A DNA stretch of 29,174 bases from a virus. Every line of letters starts with the position of its first letter. Position 1 is the first letter of the stretch. The position numbers and the translations under genes are program-made. The DNA lies in the IMG/VR virus record IMGVR_UViG_3300009164_000261, positions 1-29,174 of that record; one strand, given 5' to 3'. The notes beneath the pieces are model-generated. The model did not search any database. It saw nothing but the letters and a program-made list of their open reading frames with translations, and was not told the DNA's origin. Below are positions 1 to 6,311 of the stretch, one piece after another.

Positions 1-762
1 AGATGGATTCATACCATTCATTTCTAAAATATCATCACGGATGTTTTGATTACGTTTTTCAATATTAATAACACGGACAAAGCTGTTAGTCACCGCGGCC
101 GTAAAGTATGCAAATGGATTGTCTGATTTGCTTTCATCAAATTGTAAGCCCACCTGTGTTAGTTGTAGTATAGCTTGCCCACGCATTTCGTCGTTGTAAG
201 TGTATCCACGAACGTTGCCACGGGTAGCATACCTTTCGCATAGTTTAATCATCATGCGGGCCAGTGTAGGTGTAATTTGTCCAGCATCTTTGTCAAAGTG
301 CCCTTTATCTAACGTACCCTTCCAGTGGCTTTTGCCCACACAAACCAGTTCATCTTCATCATTAAACTTCCAATGCTGGAACGGAGGAAAGTTAACTTTG
401 TCTCTGTGGTCAGCTAGACTTTTTGGATTTTTCTTGCGTGTACTATTAAGTGGAATATGGTCAAAAGTCATAACCCTAAACACCAAATCTAACTTTTGAA
501 TTTTTTTGTAATCAACTTCGCAATCTGCTTGTTTGACTTTTTCACCTAGTTTTTTACGTCTTTGATACTCAGCATCTCCGATACGTTTAGCTTGATTTCG
601 TTTGGCTTCAGCAACTGTGCGTATGTTAACTTTGTCTATGCTGGGTATAATCAAGTCATATTGGTGATACTTTGGATCGGTAAAACTACAATAACTGCTT
701 TTAGATCTATGTATTTCCAAAAGCATATCTTTGTTGTTTAAGTAATTGATTTTTGCTGTCAT
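1..762 (-). CDS. gp55: Late-transcription sigma factor, T4 gp55-like (C-terminus cut by window edge)
   Basis: This phage-encoded sigma factor redirects host RNA polymerase to late promoters. I read 254 codons leftward from the ATG at 760-762 without a stop; the 3' end lies outside the window. The start is supported by a GAGGA ribosome site at 770-774, 7 nt upstream. Two blocks resemble T4 gp55 from memory: the N-terminal INYLNNKDML (residues 5-14; T4 has NYVNNKELL) and the region-2-like part (residues ~168-250), with YTYNDEMRGQAI and KSDNPFAYFTAAVTNSF matching T4 KYKNPHAYITQACFNAF. Between them lie about 150 residues rich in Lys and Arg (~15-165) with no counterpart in the short T4 protein. 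The clamp-binding C-terminal tail expected in gp55 cannot be seen. The gene diverges from the structural operon it should activate. The family call is firm; the role of the insertion is unknown. Confidence 0.88.
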   Translation of the reverse strand, partial: MTAKINYLNNKDMLLEIHRSKSSYCSFTDPKYHQYDLIIPSIDKVNIRTVAEAKRNQAKRIGDAEYQRRKKLGEKVKQADCEVDYKKIQKLDLVFRVMTFDHIPLNSTRKKNPKSLADHRDKVNFPPFQHWKFNDEDELVCVGKSHWKGTLDKGHFDKDAGQITPTLARMMIKLCERYATRGNVRGYTYNDEMRGQAILQLTQVGLQFDESKSDNPFAYFTAAVTNSFVRVINIEKRNQNIRDDILEMNGMNPS

Positions 763-783
763 TAAAGAGTCCTCGTAAAGTAA

Positions 784-812
784 ATTATAAACTACGCATA
801 GATTAAAGTCAA
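784..812 (-). promoter_or_regulatory. Sigma70-type promoter for the gp55 gene
   Basis: Read on the minus strand, the gap has a -35 box TTGACT (807-812; one mismatch to TTGACA), a 17-nt spacer and a perfect TATAAT -10 box (784-789). Transcription would start near 777, giving a leader of about 15 nt that contains the GAGGA ribosome site. This fits expression of the late sigma factor by unmodified host polymerase before late genes are switched on. The region is AT-rich, so a chance match is possible, but the box quality, spacing and position are all right. Confidence 0.6.
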
Positions 813-819
813 ATAAATA
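812..819 (+). promoter_or_regulatory. T4-type late promoter of the baseplate operon
   Basis: AATAAATA lies 23 nt before the first structural ATG (843). It fits the T4 late -10 box TATAAATA with one mismatch, and the NATAAATA form described for marine T4-like phages. Late promoters of this family have only this -10-type element and are read by polymerase carrying gp55. The ribosome site AGGAG (827-831) follows. Its first base coincides with the last base of the -35 box of the oppositely directed gp55 promoter. Confidence 0.65.
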
Positions 820-842
820 GAGTATCAGGAGAACCAAATATT

Positions 843-1820
843 ATGGGTCTATTCAATTCAGTGCAAGGCGTTAACCAAACTATAGGTGCGGCATCTAGCG
901 TGTTCGGAGCTATATCTGCCGCAAATAGCGCAATCAATACAATTTCTGAAACTGCTGGTAGCTTTGCCGACTTAGGAGCCACTGATAATCTCAGATCTAT
1001 TGGCCTACCAACTGCTGGTGAAGCAGTAGGCGATATCATGAGTGCAGTGGCAACATTTGGAGGCGGTGATGCGCCAAGTAATGACTGGCGTGTTAGATTG
1101 AGTTTACCCAAGTGGCCATCCTTTAGAAAAAGTCCTGTACTCAAACCATTGACTGAAGCAGGTGGATGTATCTTTCCTTATACTCCGGCAATAACAATAA
1201 CCCAATCTACCAACTATAACAGTACATCCCCTGTGCATAATAACTATGCGTTCAACGCATTTAAAAATAGTGATCCTGGATCAATTAGCATTGTTGCTCC
1301 AATGTATTGTGAAGACAGTGCCCAGGCATTGTACTGGATTGCTATGCTACATTATTTAAGATCAACATCAAAAATGTTCAGCGGAAATGATCCAAAAGCT
1401 GGAAATCCTCCGCCCATTGTAAATTTAAATGCCTATGGCAATTTTGTTTTTAAGAATGTTCCAGTTGTCATAACAGGATTCACGGTTGCATTAGAAAAAG
1501 ATTGTGATTACATCGGTTGCAATGTGGTCGGCAGTGCGGCCAGTGCCATTGCAGGTGTAGCTGATAATCTTGGTGGTCTTGCAGATACCTTTGGATTAGA
1601 TATAATCAGTGATTTATCAGGAACAATAGGCCAAGTAGCAGGACTACTAGGTGCATTTGGTATTGGTGGATCTACTAGCGGCGGCGTAACTCATGTACCA
1701 ACAAAAAGCACATTTACTGTTACATTAAAACCGTCTTACAGCAGACAAACAGTTCGCAAGTTTAGTTTAGATCAATTTGTAACCGGAGGATACATGTCCG
1801 GCTCAACAGGATTCGTATAA
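843..1820 (+). CDS. Baseplate tail-tube cap/initiator protein (gp48- or gp54-like)
   Basis: At 325 residues this is close to T4 gp54 (~320) and gp48 (~364), the two proteins that cap the baseplate hub and start the tail tube. The N-terminus (residues ~5-45) is Ala/Ser-rich and helical, as expected for the part contacting the tape measure. Residues ~150-225 hold the tube-like core, including APMYCEDSAQALYWIAMLHY and a PPPIVNLNAYGNF strand pair. The C-terminus ends with FTVTLKPSYSRQ and KFSLDQFVTGGY, typical of this family. A Gly/Ala-rich hydrophobic stretch (residues ~228-282) interrupts the core. The ATG has AGGAG at 827-831. It is the first gene of the late operon, 1 nt before gp53. I cannot decide between gp48 and gp54 by eye, and only one such gene is in the window. 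Confidence 0.7.
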   Translation: MGLFNSVQGVNQTIGAASSVFGAISAANSAINTISETAGSFADLGATDNLRSIGLPTAGEAVGDIMSAVATFGGGDAPSNDWRVRLSLPKWPSFRKSPVLKPLTEAGGCIFPYTPAITITQSTNYNSTSPVHNNYAFNAFKNSDPGSISIVAPMYCEDSAQALYWIAMLHYLRSTSKMFSGNDPKAGNPPPIVNLNAYGNFVFKNVPVVITGFTVALEKDCDYIGCNVVGSAASAIAGVADNLGGLADTFGLDIISDLSGTIGQVAGLLGAFGIGGSTSGGVTHVPTKSTFTVTLKPSYSRQTVRKFSLDQFVTGGYMSGSTGFV

Positions 1821-1821
1821 T

Positions 1822-2124
1822 ATGGCCGCAAGATATACTGATACTAGCCCATGGGCTAACACACCGATCACAAGAGATTATTTGGATATTTTTACAATAC
1901 GCTCTGTTAGTATTGCATCGGATGATTTTTTATACACTATACAACCGCAATACAATTTGAGACCCGACTTGTTGGCATTTGATCTATACGGTGATCCAGC
2001 GTTATGGTGGGTATTCACACAACGCAACATGGACATAATACAAGATCCGATATTTGATTTTGTTGCTGGCAAACAGATTTATATTCCAAAAAACAGTAGC
2101 TTATCAGAAATTTTAGGACTTTAA
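1822..2124 (+). CDS. gp53: Baseplate wedge protein gp53
   Basis: A 100-residue protein with the gp53/LysM-like core: YTIQPQYNLRPDLLAFDLYG, then DPALWWVFTQRNMD and FDFVAGKQIYIPK. In T4, gp53 joins neighbouring wedges around the hub, and its fold resembles a LysM peptidoglycan-binding domain. The protein is about half the length of T4 gp53 (~196 residues) and is essentially the core alone. The ATG lies 1 nt after the preceding stop, with AGGA at 1808-1811 inside the upstream gene. The next gene also starts 1 nt after its stop, so translation of the three genes is probably coupled. Confidence 0.85.
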   Translation: MAARYTDTSPWANTPITRDYLDIFTIRSVSIASDDFLYTIQPQYNLRPDLLAFDLYGDPALWWVFTQRNMDIIQDPIFDFVAGKQIYIPKNSSLSEILGL

Positions 2125-2125
2125 T

Positions 2126-4312
2126 ATGGCAGGCGATATAGAAAATACATCCCGTGCGGCCACACCGACCCAAGTGCCAGCAACTCCGGCACCGTCTGTT
2201 GTTCCAGGGGTAATGGCACTTGGAGGCGGTATAGCCAACTTGCTCAGCAGTTCTTCAAGCTCGCAGTTCAAACTACCGTTACCTAACCCATTAAGCAAAT
2301 ATGCAAGCTATACACAAATCTTTACCATAGCCGCGCTGAGTGAAAAAGATGTGAACAGTCCAGATACCACATATCTGGCAAGCGGCAAACTTCCAATAAT
2401 TTTAAAAACTGCCGGCGGCAATCCTAATAATCGTATTAAAACAGTGTATGGTAGATATGATTTTTTTGTCGACAGTGTGGAAATTGAAAGTACCTATGGC
2501 TTTGAGCTAGGTACTGGCAATACTAATGCTACTGGCATAACCATGGTTATAAGCGAGCCTTTTAGTATAGGCATGTTTCCGGTAGCACTTAATACTGCAT
2601 GTAAAAAATATAATTATTCTACTTATAGTGCCGCAGTATTTTTGTTAAAAATAGAATTCAAAGGTGAAGATCAAAACGGTATTATGAGCACCGTTCCTAA
2701 AACTACCAAAATGATACCTTTTAGGATAAACGATTTGACCATGCAGGTCACTAATGCTGGTGCCATTTATACTGTAAAAGCAACTCCTGCTGGACATGCA
2801 CCATTATTTTCAAATAACAATACAATTACTACTGACATGTCAATTGCTGGCAGTACTGTTCAAGAAATATTACAAACTGGACCATACAGTTTACAATCTG
2901 CAATCAATGCCGGATATAGAGAACAAGCCGCTAAAAATGGTTTAGCAGTACCAGCTCAAGAAATCTTAATTATATTTCCAAAGTCTTCTGCTAACGAAAC
3001 ACTAGTGTCGTCCCCCAAGGGCGACGACGAGAGAGAACGTGCAAAACCAGCGGCCGAAACAGCCGCCGCTGATGATGCAACTACTAATACAATATTAAAC
3101 GTATCTCGAAGTTCGATCAATAGCACATTGATAGAATCAGCAGTGAATGAAATAGGAGCATCGTCATTGGGTTATGGAACAGATCTGTATGGTGCCCCTA
3201 CACTACAACAAGACAGTATAATTATTGATTCCAAAACTGGAAAAATTGATCCTACAAAAATTTCTAAAAATCCCAAAGTTAGTAACTACAGTTTTAAACA
3301 AACAACAACAGTAGTTAATGCCATCAACCAAGTTATTATGTCTAGCATGTATGCTCTTAAGTGTATTTCAGATCCGCCAAAAGAAGGTACCAAAATGCGA
3401 AAATGGTGGCGCATTGAAACTGCATTGTATCATATTGATTCTAAACAGATCGATGCCAAAACCAAAAAGAAACCCGAATTGTTAGTGTTTAAAGTAATGC
3501 CATATCTGGTACACGAGACATCCATACCTGTATCAGGCATGGTGAGTCCTTCATTTAAACAAATGTTGGCGCAGTGTGTGAAAGTATACAGTTACATCTA
3601 CACTGGAAAAAATCAAGAAATTTTAAAATTAGATATTAAATTTAACAATTCGTTCAATGTGTCTAACCCAGTTGACAACGGTAACAACACAGTTTATAGC
3701 AAAACAGCTGAACAAAACGATGATGCCGCCAAAGGCCAAAAGCCACCCGCAGATGTTGATGGCCAAAAAGGGGCGCCAGCAATTGAACCTGGTTTTGGTT
3801 TAAACTACACATCAATTTGGAATTCTGTAAAGACGACTTATAACTATCGAGGCGGTTCAGGCGGAGACGAAACAACTGCTCAACAGCAAGTCAAATGGGT
3901 ACACGATGCGTTGACATTTGGCGCTGACTTACAAGAATTTGAAATGGACATAGTAGGAGATCCGTACTACTTGACCAGTAACGGCATGGGTAATTTCAAT
4001 AGCCCTCCAGTAGTCGGTCAAATGAATATCAACTCGGACGGTAGCATTAATTATCAAAGCGGCGAAGTTGATATTGCAATCAACTTTAAAACTCCAACAG
4101 ATATCAATCCCAGTACAGGATTATTAACAATGGCAAACAAAGCTGTTGGAGAATTCAGCGGATTATTTAGACTAGGCACAGTGACGCATAGATTTAGAGA
4201 CGGCGAATTTACTCAGACAATAAAAGGCACTCGCAGACAGATGGTAAGAGATCCCAAAACTGGCGAAGCAGTTTATCAATTTGCAACCAAGCCAAAGAAA
4301 CCCACTACTTAA
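2126..4312 (+). CDS. Putative baseplate hub protein (gp27-like by position)
   Basis: A 728-residue structural protein between gp53 and gp5. The N-terminus starts with a Pro/Ala/Ser-rich stretch (residues ~10-50), followed by beta-rich domains; YTQIFTIAALSEKDVN and YGRYDFFVDSVEIESTYGFE recall hub/tube proteins. Two hydrophilic low-complexity linkers, about residues 286-325 (GDDERERAKPAAETAAADD) and 527-556 (EQNDDAAKGQKPPADVDGQ), cut the chain into three parts. The C-terminal part has a DLQEFEMDIVGDPYYLTSNG motif and ends with THRFRDGEFTQTIKGTRR, a pattern typical of hub domains that hold the spike. T4 gp27 is only ~390 residues, so this would be an enlarged hub. A VrlC-like structural protein of cyanophage annotation is an alternative. 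The ribosome site is AGGA at 2115-2118. Membership of the virion is likely; the exact T4 equivalent is inferred from position. Confidence 0.55.
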   Translation: MAGDIENTSRAATPTQVPATPAPSVVPGVMALGGGIANLLSSSSSSQFKLPLPNPLSKYASYTQIFTIAALSEKDVNSPDTTYLASGKLPIILKTAGGNPNNRIKTVYGRYDFFVDSVEIESTYGFELGTGNTNATGITMVISEPFSIGMFPVALNTACKKYNYSTYSAAVFLLKIEFKGEDQNGIMSTVPKTTKMIPFRINDLTMQVTNAGAIYTVKATPAGHAPLFSNNNTITTDMSIAGSTVQEILQTGPYSLQSAINAGYREQAAKNGLAVPAQEILIIFPKSSANETLVSSPKGDDERERAKPAAETAAADDATTNTILNVSRSSINSTLIESAVNEIGASSLGYGTDLYGAPTLQQDSIIIDSKTGKIDPTKISKNPKVSNYSFKQTTTVVNAINQVIMSSMYALKCISDPPKEGTKMRKWWRIETALYHIDSKQIDAKTKKKPELLVFKVMPYLVHETSIPVSGMVSPSFKQMLAQCVKVYSYIYTGKNQEILKLDIKFNNSFNVSNPVDNGNNTVYSKTAEQNDDAAKGQKPPADVDGQKGAPAIEPGFGLNYTSIWNSVKTTYNYRGGSGGDETTAQQQVKWVHDALTFGADLQEFEMDIVGDPYYLTSNGMGNFNSPPVVGQMNINSDGSINYQSGEVDIAINFKTPTDINPSTGLLTMANKAVGEFSGLFRLGTVTHRFRDGEFTQTIKGTRRQMVRDPKTGEAVYQFATKPKKPTT

Positions 4313-4323
4313 GGTAATAATTA

Positions 4324-5823
4324 ATGTCACAAGAAGATAAAATTGTACAACGACGCAAAGAATCGACCCCGTTAGAATCAAAATCATCTGGGCCGTTTTT
4401 AGCACGAGTATTAAGCAACGTAGATGCAGATTACTTAGGATCAGTATGGGTTGAGTTATTGCGTGAAGGTTCAGGTAATGAATCTGTTGTATGGAATGCT
4501 ACCTATGCAAAATTTACAACTCCTTACTGGAGCAATACTGATAAAAAACATAACGGAAATTCAAACACATTTGTAGATACACAGAAATCCAACGGTATGT
4601 GGATGCCAGCACCTGATGTAGGTGTGCAAGGACTTGTTATATTAGTAGAAGGCAATATTAAAAATGCATACTGGATAGCCTCTATTCCTGACAGATATAA
4701 AAACTTTTCAGTTCCTGGATCACCGGCAACTACTGCTAATTCAAAAAGCTCCAGCGAGCGTTTACCAGTGGGAGAATTAAATCCAAATGCAACAGAACCT
4801 GGAAAACCGGCTACTGATGCTATTAAACCAGTACATACTCTTGAAGACATTTTTAAAACGCAAGGGTTATTAAAAGACGATATTCGTGGAATTACATCGA
4901 GTGGTGCCAGACGAGAAACTCCTAGTCGAGTATTTGGCATCAGTACTGCTGGGCCCTTGGACGAAAAAAGTCCTAAGAAAAACGTAGGAACAGCCAACGA
5001 ACAAACAATGGCTTATGTTAATCGACTAGGCGGCAGTCAATTTGTTATGGACGACGGTGATAACAAATATTCACGTAAGACACCTGCTACAATTGTTGAT
5101 CCTGCTACAGGTAAAGTTACACCCGGCGGCCCTCCTGAATATACAAATGTAGGCGGCACAAATATTCCTCATAACGAATTAGTAAGAATTCGCACACGTA
5201 CCGGACATCAAATTCTTCTACACAACAGTGAAGATTTAATCTACATCGGCAATGCTAATGGCACAACTTGGATAGAATTAACAGGTAATGGCAAGATAGA
5301 TATTTTTGCCGAGGACAGTATTAGTATTCATACTAAAAATGATTTGAATATTCGTGCCGACAGAGATTTGAATTTAGAAGCGGGTAGAAATGTCAATGTT
5401 AAAGCATCAGGCTTCTACCCTGAAGGCGCCGCCACAACCAAGGGAAAAATACATCTTGAAAGTGTTAAAGATTTTGAAATTATTTCCAACGCAGACACTA
5501 AAATTACCACCATAGGAAATCTATATCTTTCAACAACTGGTAATCATATAGAGCAAGCCAAGAAAATTCATATGAATGGCCCTGATGCATTAAAAGTCAA
5601 ACCATTGGTGACATATTTTAGTCCTACAGAAACAGAAGCTTCTTTAGAATCTATTTTGTTAAGGGTTCCTACACATGAGCCATGGCCGCTACACGAGAAT
5701 TTAAACCCTGCTGATTTTGTACCTGCAAAAACTGATATTACTACAGGCACTGCGGCAACACCGCCGGGGCTATGGACATTATACACATCACCAGCCGATA
5801 CATTCAAACAAAATAAAGGATAA
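4324..5823 (+). CDS. gp5: Baseplate central spike, gp5-like, without lysozyme domain
   Basis: A 499-residue spike protein forming the needle under the tail tube. Residues ~24-133 look like the N-terminal OB-fold (FLARVLSNVDADYLGSVWVE ... GVQGLVILVEGN ... AYWIASIPDRYK). Residues ~290-430 are the triple-stranded beta-helix, with a clear 8-residue register: IDIFAEDS, ISIHTKND, LNIRADRD, LNLEAGRN, VNVKASGF (residues 325-364). T4 gp5 carries a lysozyme between these parts. Here the ~155 residues in between are Pro/Lys/Thr-rich and show no lysozyme-like Glu-Asp-Thr pattern. After the helix comes a ~65-residue tail containing PWPLHENLNPADF. The AAGG ribosome site (4311-4314) overlaps the stop of the hub gene. 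The spike identity is firm; the missing enzyme is judged by eye. Confidence 0.85.
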   Translation: MSQEDKIVQRRKESTPLESKSSGPFLARVLSNVDADYLGSVWVELLREGSGNESVVWNATYAKFTTPYWSNTDKKHNGNSNTFVDTQKSNGMWMPAPDVGVQGLVILVEGNIKNAYWIASIPDRYKNFSVPGSPATTANSKSSSERLPVGELNPNATEPGKPATDAIKPVHTLEDIFKTQGLLKDDIRGITSSGARRETPSRVFGISTAGPLDEKSPKKNVGTANEQTMAYVNRLGGSQFVMDDGDNKYSRKTPATIVDPATGKVTPGGPPEYTNVGGTNIPHNELVRIRTRTGHQILLHNSEDLIYIGNANGTTWIELTGNGKIDIFAEDSISIHTKNDLNIRADRDLNLEAGRNVNVKASGFYPEGAATTKGKIHLESVKDFEIISNADTKITTIGNLYLSTTGNHIEQAKKIHMNGPDALKVKPLVTYFSPTETEASLESILLRVPTHEPWPLHENLNPADFVPAKTDITTGTAATPPGLWTLYTSPADTFKQNKG

Positions 5824-5826
5824 CAT

Positions 5827-6264
5827 ATGGCATCAACTTTATACGATAGAATTACAGTACCAGCAGTACCAACTGCGGTGGATCCAATACCACAAGCATA
5901 TAAAGGATTCAGCACAGTTAATACTAGCTCGCAAGGTTTTATGCTGTATGATTTAGAATTGATTAAACAGGATCTTTTGAATCACTTTCATACTCGCCGT
6001 GGCGAACGACTAATGAATCCACAGTTTGGAACTATAATCTGGGACATGCTATTTGAACCAATGACCGAAGAACTTAAAGAAAGTATAGTAAACAACGTTA
6101 ACGAAATTATAAATTATGATCCAAGATTGGTTGCACAAAATGTCATAGTTACAACATATGAAAGTGGAATTCAAATTGAGTGTATCTTAAAATACCTGCC
6201 CTACAACATCCAACAGAGTATGCAATTACGGTTTGATCAGTCTGCAGGATTGCTTTCGTCTTAA
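5827..6264 (+). CDS. gp25: Baseplate wedge protein gp25
   Basis: A 145-residue member of the gp25/IraD-like family (T4 gp25 is 132 residues), a core wedge subunit that contacts the sheath. The diagnostic motif is present: LLNHFHTRRGERLMNPQFGT, followed by IIWDMLFEPMTEELKESIV and a beta-strand pair ending KYLPYNIQQSMQLRFDQ. The first ~45 residues form a short lead with VPTAVDPIPQAYKGFSTV. Its AAGGA site (5816-5820) sits at the end of gp5, and the ATG follows the gp5 stop by 3 nt. It is the last gene of the first late block. Confidence 0.9.
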   Translation: MASTLYDRITVPAVPTAVDPIPQAYKGFSTVNTSSQGFMLYDLELIKQDLLNHFHTRRGERLMNPQFGTIIWDMLFEPMTEELKESIVNNVNEIINYDPRLVAQNVIVTTYESGIQIECILKYLPYNIQQSMQLRFDQSAGLLSS

Positions 6265-6285
6265 TATACGTACATATTAGAATTC

Positions 6286-6293
6286 AATAAATA
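6286..6293 (+). promoter_or_regulatory. Second T4-type late promoter, before gp6
   Basis: The 47-nt gap between gp25 and gp6 contains AATAAATA, the same octamer found before the first structural gene, 18 nt before the gp6 ATG. AGGA at 6302-6305 is the ribosome site. These two octamers lie in the only two intergenic gaps longer than about 12 nt in the window. The gap also has a short AT-only inverted repeat (6262-6267 with 6274-6279) that overlaps the gp25 stop and is too weak to call a terminator. Confidence 0.6.
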
Positions 6294-6311
6294 TTGATAA
6301 TAGGATAGAAT

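Noticed and set aside
200-499. Plus-strand open frame of 99 codons opposite gp55
   Set aside because: It lies wholly antisense to the well-supported gp55 frame, has no ribosome site of quality, and its product has no recognisable feature.
4524-4997. Minus-strand open frame of 157 codons inside gp5
   Set aside because: Antisense shadow of the OB-fold and connector of gp5; no promoter or ribosome site, and no family resemblance.
5717-5956. Plus-strand 79-codon frame spanning the gp5/gp25 junction
   Set aside because: Overlaps two well-supported genes in another frame, and its product is low-complexity Gln/His-rich sequence expected from a frame shift of them.
6262-6279. Inverted repeat TAATAT...ATATTA after gp25 as a terminator
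   Set aside because: Only a 6-bp AT stem without a T-run, overlapping the stop codon; too weak to call.
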